64,000 nt of DNA from Leclercia sp. AS011 (GTDB lineage Bacteria; Pseudomonadota; Gammaproteobacteria; Enterobacterales; Enterobacteriaceae): NCBI RefSeq assembly GCF_037152535.1, contig NZ_JBBCMA010000004.1, forward strand, positions 186,001 to 250,000, given 5' to 3'. Below the pieces are notes generated by a model, which saw nothing but the letters and a program-made list of their open reading frames with translations, was not told the DNA's origin and did not search any database. Shown piece after piece: positions 34,333 through 45,858 of the stretch. Position 1 is the first letter of the stretch. Each line of letters starts with the position of its first letter. The translations under genes were made by a program, and so were the position numbers.

Positions 34333-35799
34333 TTACCGGTAATCCTCCGCATCAATATCATACCCGGAGGGTTCCCAGCGGATCGCCAGCAGCGAAACCA
34401 ACCCAATCAGCGGCGCAAGGGCAATCACCCAGAACACCGCCGTATCCATCGACGCCACCAGCAGTGGGAACATAAACAGCGACAGCGTCGAGCTGCTGCG
34501 CATCAGCGTCTGGTTCAGCCCCACGCCAACCCCGCGCAGCGACGTTGGGTAGCTGAGTGAAGCAAAGGTCATGGTGTGTGCCCCCGGACCAAAGCCCTGA
34601 CCGAACAGGAACAGGGCCAGCATCGCCACCGCCGCGATCCCTTCCGCTGCACCCTCCGGGCGACCAATAATCGCCAGCACCACCAGGGCAATCAGCTGAC
34701 AGGTATAACCCCCCAGCGACATCCGCCATGCGCCGAAGCGCGGCACCAGCCGCACCGCCAGCAGGCCGCCGACAAACGCGAACAGCAGGTTCAGCGCCAG
34801 CGAAATGAGAATGGTGGTCAGCATCGACTGCACAAAGAAGCTGGAGATAATCACCGGCAGGCCAAAGGCCACGGCGTTATAGGCAAAGGACGACACAACC
34901 GACAGCAGGGTGGCCAGCGTGGTGCGCTTCAGATAGACCCCGCGGAACAGATTCAGGTAGTTACGCCAGCTGGCTTTATTCACCACCGGGGCGGGCTGGT
35001 TGAGCGCCTCCTGCGGCACGTGGGCGTTAATGTTGTACGCCTTGCGCAGGATCGCTGCCGCCTCTTTCAGGTTGCCCTGATTCGCCGCCCAGACCGGCGA
35101 TTCGCTCATGTACTTACTGCGGATGGCGATGATCACCAGCGCGGGGATCGCCCCGAAGCCGAGGATAATGCGCCACAGCCAGTCGCTGTGCGTCTCCGGC
35201 AGCACGCCATAGAAGAAGAGCACCAGCAGATAAGAGATGCTGATGGCGGCATACCAGGTGGGGCACCACATGGCGACGCTGGCGGCTTTGTTGCCGGGGC
35301 CTTTCAGCCTGGCGAACTCGCTTAAGAAGGCCATCGCTACGGGGAGGTCGATCCCCACCCCCAGCCCCATCACAAAGCGCGCCCCGGCCAGCACGTACTC
35401 GTTCGGGGCAAAGGCACAGGCGATGGCCGCGACCACGAAGAACACCATGTCGGCCATAAACACCCGGTAGCGCCCGATTTTATCCGTCAGGTAGCCGCCA
35501 ATCAGCGCCCCGACAATGGCGCCGAAGGTGATCGCCGAGGCCACCATGCCGGTGCCCGCAGGCGTGAGGTTGAACTCGCGGGTGATGTCTTTGATACCGA
35601 ACGCCAGCGCGCCCAGGTCATAGGCATCGAGAAAAATACCGCCCAGCGCAATACCGATAACGATGCGCGCATTGGCCCGGCCCTGTGAACCTTCATTAAC
35701 CAGTTGGGTGACGTCCGCCGCGTTGCGAACCCATTTGATCTCCCTGTCGGGGGCGTTTCCTGCCGTTGCAAGTGAGGTTGGATCTGCGATCTCTGTCAT
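34333..35799 (-). CDS. MFS transporter of the sugar-porter / metabolite:H+ symporter type
   Basis: The 488-residue protein has twelve predicted membrane helices, a long soluble N-terminus and a central cytoplasmic loop. Motifs include GGYLTDKIGRYR (motif A) after helix 2, the RFVMGLGVGIDLPVA segment after helix 4 and a C-terminal-half LRGVGVG. These place it in the sugar_tr/metabolite:H+ symporter group, relatives of which carry organic acids, aromatic acids or polyols; the substrate cannot be told. ATG at 35799 is preferred to a TTG ten codons earlier. It sits alone between urease and plsY, the site of the tartrate genes in E. coli. Confidence 0.85.
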   Translation of the reverse strand: MTEIADPTSLATAGNAPDREIKWVRNAADVTQLVNEGSQGRANARIVIGIALGGIFLDAYDLGALAFGIKDITREFNLTPAGTGMVASAITFGAIVGALIGGYLTDKIGRYRVFMADMVFFVVAAIACAFAPNEYVLAGARFVMGLGVGIDLPVAMAFLSEFARLKGPGNKAASVAMWCPTWYAAISISYLLVLFFYGVLPETHSDWLWRIILGFGAIPALVIIAIRSKYMSESPVWAANQGNLKEAAAILRKAYNINAHVPQEALNQPAPVVNKASWRNYLNLFRGVYLKRTTLATLLSVVSSFAYNAVAFGLPVIISSFFVQSMLTTILISLALNLLFAFVGGLLAVRLVPRFGAWRMSLGGYTCQLIALVVLAIIGRPEGAAEGIAAVAMLALFLFGQGFGPGAHTMTFASLSYPTSLRGVGVGLNQTLMRSSSTLSLFMFPLLVASMDTAVFWVIALAPLIGLVSLLAIRWEPSGYDIDAEDYR

Positions 35800-35917
35800 T
35801 TTCTTATGTTGTGTTGGCTGTACGAACAAAAAGAGTACTCACAGCAAGAAAACGATCTAAATCACATTTGGTTATAAGGCATAACTAAGGGATGAAGGCG
35901 AAAGGGAGCAAAGACGC

Positions 35918-36532
35918 TTACTGCGGATCTTTCTTTTTTCTCTTCAGCCTGGCCCAGATCTTGGTTTCCTGGCGACGCCACAGGCGCTGAATGTTGTCAT
36001 GATGACGCAGCAGGATCAGGCAGGAGAGCATCGACACCGGGAAGGTGAACTGGGGTTTGAACCACCAGACGTAAAACGGGGCAATCAGCGCGCTGACGAT
36101 GGCCCCCAGAGAGGAGTAACCGCTGAGCAACACGCTGAGCAGCCAGGTACCGGCCATCACGCCGGTGAGATCCCAGCCAATAGGGGCAATGGCACCGAAT
36201 GCGGTGGCTACGCCTTTACCGCCTTTGAAACCAAAGAAGACCGGCCAGATGTGGCCCAGACAGGCGGCGATGGCTATCAGCCCCAGCCAGAAGGGCGTCA
36301 CGCCCAGCGCATACGCGCCCCAGACGGGAAGCATGCCTTTCAGGACGTCAAAAATCAGAACCGCTACGGCTGCTCCTTTGCCGCCAATTCGTAGTACATT
36401 GGTCGCCCCCGGATTCCCGGAGCCGTTCTCGCGTGGGTCGGGTAACCCGGCGATACGGCAGACCAGAATGGCGCTGGAAATTGAGCCGCAAAGGTAGGCA
36501 AGGAGGATCATTCCAGGCGCGATTGCACTCAT
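35918..36532 (-). CDS. plsY: Acyl-phosphate:glycerol-3-phosphate acyltransferase PlsY
   Basis: PlsY makes lysophosphatidic acid from acyl-phosphate and glycerol-3-phosphate at the inner membrane. The 204-residue protein has five or so membrane helices and the three family motifs: GSGNPGATN, a [17 protein letters not shown] segment and a C-terminal [10 protein letters not shown] chose the ATG at 36532 (MSAIAPGM), which gives the E. coli YgiH length; the frame is open 30 codons further upstream without family support. It is divergent from folB. Confidence 0.96.
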   Translation of the reverse strand: MSAIAPGMILLAYLCGSISSAILVCRIAGLPDPRENGSGNPGATNVLRIGGKGAAVAVLIFDVLKGMLPVWGAYALGVTPFWLGLIAIAACLGHIWPVFFGFKGGKGVATAFGAIAPIGWDLTGVMAGTWLLSVLLSGYSSLGAIVSALIAPFYVWWFKPQFTFPVSMLSCLILLRHHDNIQRLWRRQETKIWARLKRKKKDPQ

Positions 36533-36639
36533 AACGCTGTTCCGTTTTGAAAATATCGTTTTGTACTTAGCATCTGTGGATAATACGCATAATTCGCCGG
36601 GAGTGGTATCCGGTTTAGCCAAAAACCAGGCAGGTCGTG

Positions 36640-37008
36640 ATGGATATAGTATTTATAGAGCAACTTTCGGTAATCACCACTATCGGGGTGTATGACTGGG
36701 AACAGACCATCGAGCAGAAATTAGTGTTCGATATCGAAATGGGCTGGGATAACGTCGCCGCCGCGAAAAGCGACGATGTGAACGACTGTCTGAGCTATGC
36801 CGACGTCAGTGAAACCGTCATCAGCCACGTGGAAGGCCAGCGTTTTGCGCTGGTGGAACGCGTGGCGGAAGAGGTGGCGGAACTGCTGCTCAGCCGCTTT
36901 AATTCCCCGTGGGTGCGCATCAAAGTCAGCAAGCCGGGCGCGGTGGCGCGGGCGGCTAATGTGGGCGTTATTATTGAGCGTAGCCAAAATCTGAAAGGAA
37001 ACATTTAA
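36640..37008 (+). CDS. folB: Dihydroneopterin aldolase FolB
   Basis: FolB converts 7,8-dihydroneopterin to 6-hydroxymethyl-dihydropterin in folate synthesis. The 122-residue protein begins [21 protein letters not shown], with the family Glu in the active site, and has the conserved [16 protein letters not shown] helix. The ATG at 36640 follows AGGTCGTG, and a GTG three bases earlier is less likely. A terminator separates it from uppP. Confidence 0.96.
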   Translation: MDIVFIEQLSVITTIGVYDWEQTIEQKLVFDIEMGWDNVAAAKSDDVNDCLSYADVSETVISHVEGQRFALVERVAEEVAELLLSRFNSPWVRIKVSKPGAVARAANVGVIIERSQNLKGNI

Positions 37009-37064
37009 CGGTATAATAGTTAAACCAATTCCTGTTAAATCAGTCTTACAGCTGTTCCTTCTGC

Positions 37065-37091
37065 GGTTACCCTCCGGGTAACCCGTTTTTT
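37065..37091 (+). terminator. Intrinsic terminator between folB and uppP
   Basis: Stem GGTTACCC (37065-37072) and GGGTAACC (37076-37083) with a 3-nt loop is followed by CG and six T residues. Confidence 0.88.
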
Positions 37092-37113
37092 CTGTCTTTT
37101 TAGGGGTTTATTG

Positions 37114-37932
37114 ATGAGCGATATGCACTCCCTGCTGGTGGCAGCAATACTGGGTGTGGTCGAAGGATTGACAGAGTTTTTGCCGGTTTCCAGTACGGGC
37201 CATATGATTATTGTTGGCCATCTGCTGGGATTCGAAGGCGAAACGGCGAAAACCTTTGAGGTGGTGATCCAGTTAGGATCCATTCTGGCGGTGGTAGTGA
37301 TGTTCTGGCGCCGCCTGTTCGGGCTGATTGGCATTCACTTTGGCCATCCGCCGCATGAAGGCACCGGAAAAGGGCGGTTGACCCTGGTGCACATTCTGCT
37401 CGGGATGATCCCGGCGGTGGTGCTGGGCCTGGTGTTGCACGACACCATCAAATCGCTGTTCAACCCGATTAACGTGATGTATGCGCTGGTGGTCGGTGGC
37501 GTGCTGCTGATAGCCGCTGAACTGCTGAAGCCCAAAGAGCCACGCGCGCCGGGTCTGGATGATATGACCTACCGCCAGGCCTTTATGATTGGCTGCTTCC
37601 AGTGTCTGGCGCTGTGGCCGGGCTTCTCCCGCTCCGGGGCGACGATTTCAGGCGGGATGCTGATGGGCGTGAGCCGCTATGCGGCCTCTGAGTTCTCGTT
37701 CCTGCTGGCGGTGCCGATGATGATGGGCGCGACCGCGCTGGATCTCTACAAGAGCTACCACTTCCTGACCGCAGGCGACATTCCGATGTTTGCCGTGGGC
37801 TTTATCACCGCCTTCATCGTGGCGCTGATCGCCATCAAAACCTTCCTGCAGCTGATCAAGCGCATCTCGTTTATCCCGTTCGCCATCTATCGCTTTATCG
37901 TGGCGGCCGCGGTCTACGTGGTCTTCTTCTGA
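37114..37932 (+). CDS. uppP: Undecaprenyl-diphosphatase UppP (BacA)
   Basis: UppP recycles undecaprenyl diphosphate to the monophosphate carrier for cell-wall and surface-polymer synthesis and gives bacitracin tolerance. The 272-residue membrane protein has the (E/Q)xxxE motif in [17 protein letters not shown] and the second motif [13 protein letters not shown]. The ATG at 37114 gives the family start MSDMHSLL. It converges with cca, 13 bp apart. Confidence 0.97.
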   Translation: MSDMHSLLVAAILGVVEGLTEFLPVSSTGHMIIVGHLLGFEGETAKTFEVVIQLGSILAVVVMFWRRLFGLIGIHFGHPPHEGTGKGRLTLVHILLGMIPAVVLGLVLHDTIKSLFNPINVMYALVVGGVLLIAAELLKPKEPRAPGLDDMTYRQAFMIGCFQCLALWPGFSRSGATISGGMLMGVSRYAASEFSFLLAVPMMMGATALDLYKSYHFLTAGDIPMFAVGFITAFIVALIAIKTFLQLIKRISFIPFAIYRFIVAAAVYVVFF

Positions 37933-37945
37933 TGACCGACTGCCC

Positions 37946-39187
37946 TCAGTCTTTTGGCTGTGGGCAACGCTGTTCCTTCCAGTCCGCTACCGCCTGAATC
38001 CGCCGTTTAGTTAACTCTTCCCGAATCTCTGGCCCTTTGAATCCCGCCTGGATCACCGCCTGGGTCGGCACGGCTTTTGCCACCTCCCAGGCTTCGCGCA
38101 GCAACCGCCCCTGCGGATAGTCGCTGGCTTCAAACCCGGTGCGTCCGCGCACGTCGGCTTCGCTGGTTAAGGCGATCTGCTCCACGCGCTGCGGTTTACG
38201 CCAGGCGTCGATGTTGTCGAACAGCTTGACGATGGTGGCCGGTTTAAGGATTGGGAAGGTGTGGATCAGGTCGTGGAACTCGGCGACCAGCTTCGCCAGA
38301 TCGCGGATCTCGTTCGGCACCCGCATGCGCTGACAAACCTTTTCCACCAGCCTGACGCCCGCCGGGCCGTGTCCGTGATGGCGCGGCCACAGTTCGGGCG
38401 GCGTTAAGCCCTTGCCGAGATCGTGACAGAGGGTGGCAAAGCGCACGTCCACCTCCGGGCTGAGCATCGCCGCCATGCTTAACGTCATCAGGGTGTGGAT
38501 GCCGGTATCAATTTCCGGGTGCCACTTCGCCGGGGCGGGTACGCCAAACAGCGCGTCCACTTCCGGGAACAATACTTTGAGTGCCCCGCAGTCGCGCAGC
38601 ACCTGGAAGTAAACCTGCGGGTTGCGGGTGGTGAGCGCATTCTCAGTCTCTTTCCACACCCGTTCCGGGGTGAGGTGCTCCAGCTCGCCCGCGTCGGTCA
38701 TCGCCGTCATCAGCGCCAGGGTTTCGTCGGCGATGCGAAAGCTCAGATGGGCATAGCGGGCAGCAAAGCGCGCCACGCGCAGCACGCGGAGCGGATCTTC
38801 AGAGAAGGCGGGGGAGACATGGCGCAGGATGCGGTTCTGCAGATCCTCTTTACCGCCGTACGCATCGACGATATGACCGTTTTCATCCTGCGCGAGGGCA
38901 TTGATGGTCAGATCGCGGCGCTGCAAATCGTCTTCGAGGGTAACGTCAGGGTCGGCATGGCAGATAAACCCGGTATAACCCACGCCGGATTTGCGTTCGG
39001 TACGCGCCAGAGCATACTCCTGGCGGCTTTGCGGGTGCAGAAACACGGGGAAATCGCGGCCTACCTGCTGGTAACCCGCATCGAGCATGGCCTGAGGGGT
39101 GGCTCCCACCACCACCCAGTCCTTATCTTTGACCGGCAGACCTAACAACGCATCACGAACCGCACCACCGACCAGATAAATCTTCAC
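37946..39187 (-). CDS. cca: Multifunctional CCA-adding tRNA nucleotidyltransferase
   Basis: Cca adds and repairs the 3' CCA of tRNAs and, in enterobacteria, also has phosphohydrolase activity. The 413-residue protein has the nucleotidyltransferase motif GGAVRD plus the paired acidic residues [10 protein letters not shown], the [10 protein letters not shown] motif, and a C-terminal HD domain with CHDLGKG and HGHGP. I chose a GTG start at 39187, giving [12 protein letters not shown] as in E. coli; an upstream in-frame ATG adds ten non-conserved residues. It follows ygiM by 61 bp and is probably co-transcribed. Confidence 0.95.
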   Translation of the reverse strand: MKIYLVGGAVRDALLGLPVKDKDWVVVGATPQAMLDAGYQQVGRDFPVFLHPQSRQEYALARTERKSGVGYTGFICHADPDVTLEDDLQRRDLTINALAQDENGHIVDAYGGKEDLQNRILRHVSPAFSEDPLRVLRVARFAARYAHLSFRIADETLALMTAMTDAGELEHLTPERVWKETENALTTRNPQVYFQVLRDCGALKVLFPEVDALFGVPAPAKWHPEIDTGIHTLMTLSMAAMLSPEVDVRFATLCHDLGKGLTPPELWPRHHGHGPAGVRLVEKVCQRMRVPNEIRDLAKLVAEFHDLIHTFPILKPATIVKLFDNIDAWRKPQRVEQIALTSEADVRGRTGFEASDYPQGRLLREAWEVAKAVPTQAVIQAGFKGPEIREELTKRRIQAVADWKEQRCPQPKD

Positions 39188-39248
39188 GCCACACTCTCCC
39201 GTATCCAATATTGGCAAAATAATACGTAAGTGTGGCAGAGATGGCGAC

Positions 39249-39869
39249 TTAGTTCATCCAACGGTCTTTACGTTTACGGCTCGGTACCAGATGCGGCAGC
39301 ACCAGACCCAGCAGCAGACCTATGCCCAGCACGCCGCCGCCATACATAAACCACTGCATGATGATGGTGCGCTGTTTGTCATCCAGCTGCAGGTTGGCCG
39401 CGCTCACCTTTTTCTGGGCGACGATCAGCTCGTTCTTCAGCTTCTGGTTCTCATCTTTGAGACCGTTGATCACCCCGTCGCTCTGGGCAACTTTCTGCTG
39501 CATCTCAGCGGTGCGCTGATTCCAGGTGGCGTCGATGTTGGTCAGCTTATCAGTCAGGGTTTTGACCTGGTTTTCCAGATCCGGCACGCGGGTGCGCAGG
39601 CTCGGGTCGGTGCTAAGCTCTTTAAGGGGGATCCAGGCGGTACGGCCGCTGCTGTCGCGCACCTGGCCATAGTTGGATTCCGCGTTGCTCTGCAACAGCA
39701 CCACTTCCTCGCCGGCATTAATCGTACCCACGAGGCGATAATTGTCACCCGGACCGCTGCGTACCCAGGTGTTCAGTTCGTCAGAAACGTAGCGCTTCTC
39801 TTCTGCGTGGACCACGGTCGCGGCGCTAATAGCAAGTAATGTCAGTCCGATCAGGCGTAATTTAGGCAT
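39249..39869 (-). CDS. ygiM: TIGR04211-type SH3 domain membrane protein YgiM
   Basis: The 206-residue protein has a signal peptide (cleavage after VHA), a bacterial SH3 domain at about 25-90 ([25 protein letters not shown]), a coiled coil at about 95-165 and one C-terminal membrane helix ([22 protein letters not shown]) followed by basic residues. It is expected to sit in the inner membrane with the SH3 domain in the periplasm. Its precise role is not established; cell-envelope binding is inferred from the SH3 domain. It is divergent from ygiF and upstream of cca. Confidence 0.93.
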   Translation of the reverse strand: MPKLRLIGLTLLAISAATVVHAEEKRYVSDELNTWVRSGPGDNYRLVGTINAGEEVVLLQSNAESNYGQVRDSSGRTAWIPLKELSTDPSLRTRVPDLENQVKTLTDKLTNIDATWNQRTAEMQQKVAQSDGVINGLKDENQKLKNELIVAQKKVSAANLQLDDKQRTIIMQWFMYGGGVLGIGLLLGLVLPHLVPSRKRKDRWMN

Positions 39870-40107
39870 CAGGCAGTCGTTATTTTCATAAAAAGTGGAA
39901 CGATATTAGTGGAAACAGTCTTCAGGCTCAAAGGATTCGTCAGCATTCGGAATCCTCTGTGCGCTGATTGCCACTGTAGCAAACTTTACGCCCGTCAAAT
40001 TGCCCATTGCGTGGCAATCTGGCGCAAAATACTATCTACTGACAAAAAAGTGGCGAGTAAGTTCGCCGTAATTTACCCCACGATATTGCAATCAAAAGAA
40101 CAAGGCC

Positions 40108-41409
40108 ATGGCTCAGGAAATCGAATTAAAGTTTATCGTTGAAAGCGGCAGCGTTGACGCGCTGCGAAACCATCTGCATCAGCTGAACGGCGAGCATCAC
40201 GCGCCGGTGCAACTGCTCAACATCTATTACGAAACGCAGGACCTGTGGCTGCGCCGTCATGACCGTGGGCTGCGCATCCGCGGCGTGGACGGGCGTTACG
40301 AGATGACCATGAAAATCGGCGGTCGCGTGGTCGGCGGTCTGCATCAGCGCCCGGAATACAACATTGATATCAGCCAGCCCGAGCTGGAGCTGGCGCGTTT
40401 CCCGGCGGAAGTGTGGCCGGAAGGCGGTCTGCCAGAGGGGCTGGCAGAGAGCGTCAGCCCGCTGTTCAGCACCGATTTCTGGCGCGAGAAGTGGCTGGTA
40501 AACGAAGGCAAAAGCCGGATTGAAATCGCCCTCGACCTGGGGGAAGTGAAAGCTGGTGAGTTCCAGGAGCCCATCTGCGAGCTGGAGCTTGAGCTGCTGG
40601 ATGGCCACGCCGACGACGTGCTGAAGCTGGCCCGCAAGCTGGTGACCCAGAGCGGTCTGCGTCAGGGCAGCCTGAGCAAGGCCGCCCGCGGCTATCATCT
40701 GGCCCAGGGCAATGCCCCGCGCATCCTGAAACCCACTGAAATTCTGCATGTCGCGCCAAAATCCTCGGTCGAGCAGGGCTTTGAAGCCTCGCTGGAGCTG
40801 GCGCTGAGCCAGTGGCAGTACCACGAGGAGCTGTGGATCCGCGACGTGAAAGGGGCAAAAGAGCACGTGCTGGCAGCGATGGCGCTGGTGCGTCACAGTC
40901 TGGCGCTGTTCGGCGGTATTGTGCCACGTAAAGCGAGTGCTCACTTACGTGATCTGCTGACCCAGGCCGATGCCCTGATGGCCTCTGACGTCTCTGCCGA
41001 GACGGCGATCTACAGCCCGCAAACCGCCAACGCGAAGCTGGCGCTCACCGAGTTCCTGGTGACCCGCGGCTGGCGAAGCTTCCTCGATGCGAAGGCGCAG
41101 GCCAAAATTGCGGACTCCTTCAAGCGTTTTGCCGATACCCACCTGTCCCGCCACGCCGCTGAGCTGAAAACCATTTTCGGGCATCCGCTGGGCGATCAGT
41201 ACGGCGATCAGCTGATCCGTCTGGGGCGTAATATTGACAGCATTCTGCTGCTGGCTGGGGCCTATGACGGCCCGGTCGCCCGCGCCTGGCTGGAGAACTG
41301 GCAGGGGCTGCTGTATGCCATCAAAACCCGCCAGCACATTGAAATTGAGCATTTCCGCAACGAAGCCATTTCGCAGGAGCCATTCTGGCTGCACAGCGGA
41401 AAACGTTAA
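40108..41409 (+). CDS. ygiF: Inorganic triphosphatase YgiF (CYTH + CHAD domains)
   Basis: YgiF hydrolyses inorganic triphosphate. The N-terminal CYTH domain begins with the signature EIELKF (residues 3-8) and carries alternating Lys/Arg/Glu strands (RGLRIRGVDGRYEMTMK) that form the tunnel. The C-terminal CHAD domain (about residues 220-430) is helical and His/Arg-rich (FGGIVPRKA, HLSRHAAEL), a polyphosphate-binding type. At 433 residues it matches E. coli. glnE follows 18 bp later, as in E. coli. Confidence 0.95.
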   Translation: MAQEIELKFIVESGSVDALRNHLHQLNGEHHAPVQLLNIYYETQDLWLRRHDRGLRIRGVDGRYEMTMKIGGRVVGGLHQRPEYNIDISQPELELARFPAEVWPEGGLPEGLAESVSPLFSTDFWREKWLVNEGKSRIEIALDLGEVKAGEFQEPICELELELLDGHADDVLKLARKLVTQSGLRQGSLSKAARGYHLAQGNAPRILKPTEILHVAPKSSVEQGFEASLELALSQWQYHEELWIRDVKGAKEHVLAAMALVRHSLALFGGIVPRKASAHLRDLLTQADALMASDVSAETAIYSPQTANAKLALTEFLVTRGWRSFLDAKAQAKIADSFKRFADTHLSRHAAELKTIFGHPLGDQYGDQLIRLGRNIDSILLLAGAYDGPVARAWLENWQGLLYAIKTRQHIEIEHFRNEAISQEPFWLHSGKR

Positions 41410-41427
41410 CGCAGGCAAGGAACCCCC

Positions 41428-44286
41428 ATGATGCCGCTTTCTTCACCCTTACAGCAGCAGTGGCAGACGGTATGTGAGCGTCTGCCGAAAACATTACCCG
41501 CCTCGTCATTAAGCGAGCAGGCCCGGCAGGTGCTGACCTTCAGCGACTTTGTGCAGGAGAGCGTCACCGCCCACCCTGACTGGCTGGCCGGGCTTGAAGC
41601 CTCGCCGCCCCAGGCGGACGAGTGGCAGCACTACGCGCAGTGGTTACAGGAGGCGCTGGCGGACATCAACGATGAAGCCGCGCTGATGCGCGTGCTGCGC
41701 CAGTTCCGTCGTCGGGTGATGGTACGCATCGCCTGGGCGCAGGCGCTGATGCTGGTGAGTGAAGAGAGCACGTTGCAGCAGTTAAGTCACCTGGCGGAGA
41801 CGCTGATCGTCGCCGCCCGCGACTGGCTGTACGACGCCTGCTGCCGTGAATGGGGCACGCCGTGCAGTGAAGACGGCACGCCGCAGCCGCTGCTGATCTT
41901 AGGCATGGGCAAACTGGGCGGCGGGGAACTCAATTTCTCCTCGGATATCGACCTGATCTTCGCCTGGCCGGAGAAGGGGGCTACCCGCGGCGGACGTCGC
42001 GAGCTGGATAACGCCCAGTTCTTCACCCGGCTGGGGCAGCGGCTGATTAAGGCCCTGGATCAACCCACTCAGGATGGCTTTGTCTACCGCGTGGATATGC
42101 GCCTGCGCCCGTTCGGCGACAGCGGCCCGCTGGTGCTGAGCTTTGCCGCGCTGGAAGATTATTACCAGGAGCAGGGGCGCGACTGGGAACGCTACGCGAT
42201 GGTGAAGGCGCGGATCATGGGCGATAACGGCGATGCCTATGCCAACGAGCTGCGCGCCATGCTGCGCCCGTTTGTCTTCCGTCGCTACATCGATTTCAGC
42301 GTCATTCAGTCGCTGCGTAACATGAAAGGGATGATTGCCCGGGAAGTGCGTCGCCGTGGCCTGAAAGACAACATCAAGCTGGGGGCGGGCGGTATCCGCG
42401 AGATCGAGTTTATCGTCCAGGTCTTCCAGCTGATCCGCGGCGGGCGTGAGCCCTCGCTGCAGTCCCGCTCCCTGCTGCCCACCCTGGCCGCCATCGCCCA
42501 GCTGCACCTGCTGCCGGAAGGCGATGACCGGATCCTGCGCGAGGCCTACCTCTTTTTACGCCGGCTGGAAAACCTGCTTCAGAGCATTAACGACGAACAG
42601 ACCCAGACCCTGCCGGGAGATGAGCTTAACCGCGCCCGCCTCGCCTGGGGGATGCGCGTGGACGACTGGCAGGCCCTGACCGACGCGCTGGATGCCCATA
42701 TGGCTGCCGTGCGCCGTATTTTTAACGACCTGATCGGCGACGATGAGAGCGAATCCCAGGACGATGAGCTGTCCGAGCACTGGCGCGAGCTGTGGCAGGA
42801 TGCCTTGCAGGAGGACGACACCACTCCGGTGCTGACCCACCTCAGCGATGAGGATCGCCATCGGGTGGTGGCGCTGATCGCCGATTTCCGCCTTGAGCTG
42901 AACAAGCGCGCCATTGGCCCGCGCGGCCGCCAGGTGCTGGATCACCTGATGCCGCACCTGCTCAGCGACGTCTGCTCCCGGGCCGATGCCCCGGTGCCGC
43001 TGTCGCGCCTGACCCCGCTGCTGAGCGGGATCATCACCCGTACCACCTATCTGGAGCTGCTCAGCGAATTCCCCGGGGCGCTCAAGCACCTGATCTCCCT
43101 CTGCGCCGCCTCGCCGATGATTGCCAGCAAGCTGGCGCGCTATCCGCTGCTGCTGGACGAACTGCTCGATCCCAACACCCTTTATCAGCCGACGGCCACC
43201 GACGCCTATCGCGATGAGCTGCGCCAGTATCTGCTGCGCGTGCCGGAAGAGGACGAAGAGCAACAGCTGGAGGCGCTGCGTCAGTTTAAGCAGGCGCAGC
43301 TGCTGCGCGTGGCGGCGGCGGATATCTCCGGCACGCTGCCGGTGATGAAAGTGAGCGATCACTTAACCTGGCTGGCGGAAGCGATTATTGATGCGGTGGT
43401 CCATCAGGCATGGGTGCAGATGGTGGCCCGTTACGGCCAGCCGAAGCACCTGGCCGATCGTGAAGGCCGCGGTTTTGCGGTGGTGGGCTACGGCAAACTG
43501 GGCGGCTGGGAGCTGGGCTACAGCTCCGATCTGGATCTGATTTTCCTCCACGACTGCCCGGTTGACGTGATGACCGACGGCGAACGTGAGATCGACGGGC
43601 GTCAGTTCTACCTGCGCCTCGCCCAGCGCATCATGCATCTGTTCAGCACCCGCACGTCGTCGGGCATTTTGTATGAAGTGGATGCGCGTCTGCGTCCGTC
43701 CGGCGCGGCGGGCATGCTCGTCACCTCCACAGAATCCTTTGCGGATTACCAGCAGAACGAGGCCTGGACCTGGGAGCATCAGGCCCTGGTGCGCGCCCGG
43801 GTAGTGTATGGCGATCCGCAGCTAAAAGCGCAGTTTGATACCATTCGTCGCGACGTGCTCACCGCTACGCGCGAAGGCCCGACGCTGCAAACCGAAGTGC
43901 GCGAGATGCGCGAGAAGATGCGCGCTCATCTGGGGAATAAGCATAAGGATCGCTTTGATATTAAAGCGGATGAGGGCGGGATCACCGACATTGAATTTAT
44001 CACCCAGTACCTGGTGCTGCGTGACGCGCACAGCAAGCCGAAGCTGACCCGCTGGTCCGATAACGTGCGCATCCTGGAGCTGCTGGCGCAAAACGACATT
44101 ATGGACGAGCACGAGGCGCTGGCCTTGACCCGCGCCTACACAACCCTGCGCGATGAGCTGCACCATCTGGCCCTGCAGGAGCAGCCCGGTCATCTGCCGC
44201 TCGACTGCTTTAACGCCGAGCGGGAGCTGGTGCGGGCCTGCTGGCAGAAGTGGCTGGTGGAACCGTGCGTAACAAAACAAGTGTGA
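41428..44286 (+). CDS. glnE: Bifunctional glutamine synthetase adenylyltransferase/deadenylase GlnE
   Basis: GlnE adenylylates and deadenylylates glutamine synthetase in answer to glutamine and PII. The 952-residue protein has two nucleotidyltransferase domains. The N-terminal deadenylylase contains [20 protein letters not shown] near residue 155-175, and the C-terminal adenylylase contains [20 protein letters not shown] near 690. Both GSD-type metal sites are intact, with a linker domain between. ATG ATG doubles at the start; 41428 is used, and 41431 would shorten it by one residue. It precedes hldE. Confidence 0.97.
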   Translation: MMPLSSPLQQQWQTVCERLPKTLPASSLSEQARQVLTFSDFVQESVTAHPDWLAGLEASPPQADEWQHYAQWLQEALADINDEAALMRVLRQFRRRVMVRIAWAQALMLVSEESTLQQLSHLAETLIVAARDWLYDACCREWGTPCSEDGTPQPLLILGMGKLGGGELNFSSDIDLIFAWPEKGATRGGRRELDNAQFFTRLGQRLIKALDQPTQDGFVYRVDMRLRPFGDSGPLVLSFAALEDYYQEQGRDWERYAMVKARIMGDNGDAYANELRAMLRPFVFRRYIDFSVIQSLRNMKGMIAREVRRRGLKDNIKLGAGGIREIEFIVQVFQLIRGGREPSLQSRSLLPTLAAIAQLHLLPEGDDRILREAYLFLRRLENLLQSINDEQTQTLPGDELNRARLAWGMRVDDWQALTDALDAHMAAVRRIFNDLIGDDESESQDDELSEHWRELWQDALQEDDTTPVLTHLSDEDRHRVVALIADFRLELNKRAIGPRGRQVLDHLMPHLLSDVCSRADAPVPLSRLTPLLSGIITRTTYLELLSEFPGALKHLISLCAASPMIASKLARYPLLLDELLDPNTLYQPTATDAYRDELRQYLLRVPEEDEEQQLEALRQFKQAQLLRVAAADISGTLPVMKVSDHLTWLAEAIIDAVVHQAWVQMVARYGQPKHLADREGRGFAVVGYGKLGGWELGYSSDLDLIFLHDCPVDVMTDGEREIDGRQFYLRLAQRIMHLFSTRTSSGILYEVDARLRPSGAAGMLVTSTESFADYQQNEAWTWEHQALVRARVVYGDPQLKAQFDTIRRDVLTATREGPTLQTEVREMREKMRAHLGNKHKDRFDIKADEGGITDIEFITQYLVLRDAHSKPKLTRWSDNVRILELLAQNDIMDEHEALALTRAYTTLRDELHHLALQEQPGHLPLDCFNAERELVRACWQKWLVEPCVTKQV

Positions 44287-44326
44287 TATTATCGCGCGCA
44301 AATTGTGAATCTTTCTGGAGTCAGGA

Positions 44327-45760
44327 ATGAAAGTAACACTGCCAGAGTTTGAACGTGCTGGAGTTATGGTGGTTGGCGATGTGATGCTGGATCGCTACTG
44401 GTATGGGCCAACCAGCCGCATTTCCCCGGAAGCCCCGGTCCCGGTGGTGAAGGTGGATACCATTGAAGAGCGTCCTGGCGGCGCGGCAAACGTGGCGATG
44501 AACATTGCTTCTCTCGGCGCGCATTCGCGTCTGGTGGGGCTGACCGGTATCGACGACGCCGCGCGGGCGCTGAGCAAGACGCTGGCGGATGTGAACGTCA
44601 AATGTGATTTCGTTTCTGTCCCGACGCACCCGACCATCACCAAGCTGCGCGTACTGTCGCGCAACCAGCAGCTGATCCGCCTCGACTTTGAAGAAGGGTT
44701 TGAAGGCGTGGATCCTGAGCCGCTGCACGAGCGTATCAACCAGGCGCTGGGCAACATCGGCGCGCTGGTGCTCTCCGACTACGCCAAAGGCGCGCTGGCC
44801 AGCGTTCAGCAGATGATTAAACTGGCGCGCACTGCCGGTGTGCCGGTGCTGATCGATCCGAAAGGCACCGATTTCGAACGCTATCGCGGGGCAACGCTGC
44901 TTACGCCGAACCTCTCCGAATTCGAAGCGGTGGCGGGGAAATGTAAAACCGAAGATGAGATCGTTGAGCGCGGCATGAAGATCATCGCCGATTTCGACTT
45001 CTCTGCCCTGCTGGTGACCCGCTCCGAGCAGGGGATGACCTTGCTGCAGCCGGGCAAAGCGCCGCTGCATATGCCAACCCAGGCCCAGGAAGTGTATGAC
45101 GTCACCGGTGCCGGTGATACGGTCATCGGCGTGCTGGCAGCCACTCTGGCCGCGGGTAATACCCTGGAAGAGGCCTGCTACTTTGCCAATGCCGCCGCGG
45201 GCGTGGTGGTGGGTAAACTGGGGACCTCAACCGTTTCACCAATCGAACTGGAAAACGCGGTGCGCGGTCGTGCCGACACCGGTTTTGGCGTGATGAGCGA
45301 AGACGAGCTGAAAGTGGCGGTGGCCGCCGCACGTAAGCGCGGTGAGAAAGTGGTCATGACCAACGGCGTGTTCGACATTCTGCACGCGGGCCACGTCTCG
45401 TATCTGGCGAACGCCCGCAAGCTGGGCGACCGTCTGATTGTGGCGGTCAACAGCGATGCCTCCACCCGACGTCTGAAAGGCGAGACCCGTCCGGTGAACC
45501 CGCTTGAGCAGCGCATGATTGTGCTCGGCGCGCTGGAAGCGGTGGACTGGGTGGTGTCGTTCGAAGAGGACACGCCGCAGCGCCTGATTGCCGGGATCCT
45601 GCCGGACCTGCTGGTTAAGGGCGGTGACTATAAGCCTGAACAGATCGCCGGTAGCGAAGAGGTGTGGGCCAACGGCGGGGAAGTGATGGTGCTCAACTTT
45701 GAGGACGGGTGTTCAACCACCAACATCATTAAGAAGATCCAGAAAGACAGCGAGAAATAA
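44327..45760 (+). CDS. hldE: Bifunctional heptose-7-phosphate kinase / heptose-1-phosphate adenylyltransferase HldE
   Basis: HldE performs two steps towards ADP-heptose for the lipopolysaccharide inner core. The N-terminal ribokinase-like domain (about 1-318) has the GGAANVAMN motif and the anion-hole [11 protein letters not shown]. The C-terminal cytidylyltransferase-like domain (about 344-477) has [15 protein letters not shown] with the HxGH motif. The 477-residue length equals that of E. coli RfaE. CTGGAGTCAGGA precedes the ATG, and a strong terminator follows the stop at once. Confidence 0.97.
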   Translation: MKVTLPEFERAGVMVVGDVMLDRYWYGPTSRISPEAPVPVVKVDTIEERPGGAANVAMNIASLGAHSRLVGLTGIDDAARALSKTLADVNVKCDFVSVPTHPTITKLRVLSRNQQLIRLDFEEGFEGVDPEPLHERINQALGNIGALVLSDYAKGALASVQQMIKLARTAGVPVLIDPKGTDFERYRGATLLTPNLSEFEAVAGKCKTEDEIVERGMKIIADFDFSALLVTRSEQGMTLLQPGKAPLHMPTQAQEVYDVTGAGDTVIGVLAATLAAGNTLEEACYFANAAAGVVVGKLGTSTVSPIELENAVRGRADTGFGVMSEDELKVAVAAARKRGEKVVMTNGVFDILHAGHVSYLANARKLGDRLIVAVNSDASTRRLKGETRPVNPLEQRMIVLGALEAVDWVVSFEEDTPQRLIAGILPDLLVKGGDYKPEQIAGSEEVWANGGEVMVLNFEDGCSTTNIIKKIQKDSEK

Positions 45761-45786
45761 AAAACGGGCCGAAAGGCCCGTTTTTT
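45761..45786 (+). terminator. Intrinsic terminator of hldE
   Basis: Stem ACGGGCC (45764-45770) and GGCCCGT (45775-45781) with a GAAA tetraloop is flanked by A- and T-runs. It begins directly after the stop. Confidence 0.93.
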
Positions 45787-45858
45787 GCCGGGTGGCGGCT
45801 TCGTCTTACCCGGCCTGCTCAATACCGTAGGCCCGTGCAAGCGCAGCGCCGCCGGGCG
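45787..45858. repeat. REP/BIME-like palindromic pair
   Basis: Units GCCGGGTGGCGGCTTCG...CCCGGCC and GTAGGCCCGTGC...GCGCCGCCGGGC face each other between hldE and the convergent ubiK. Confidence 0.8.
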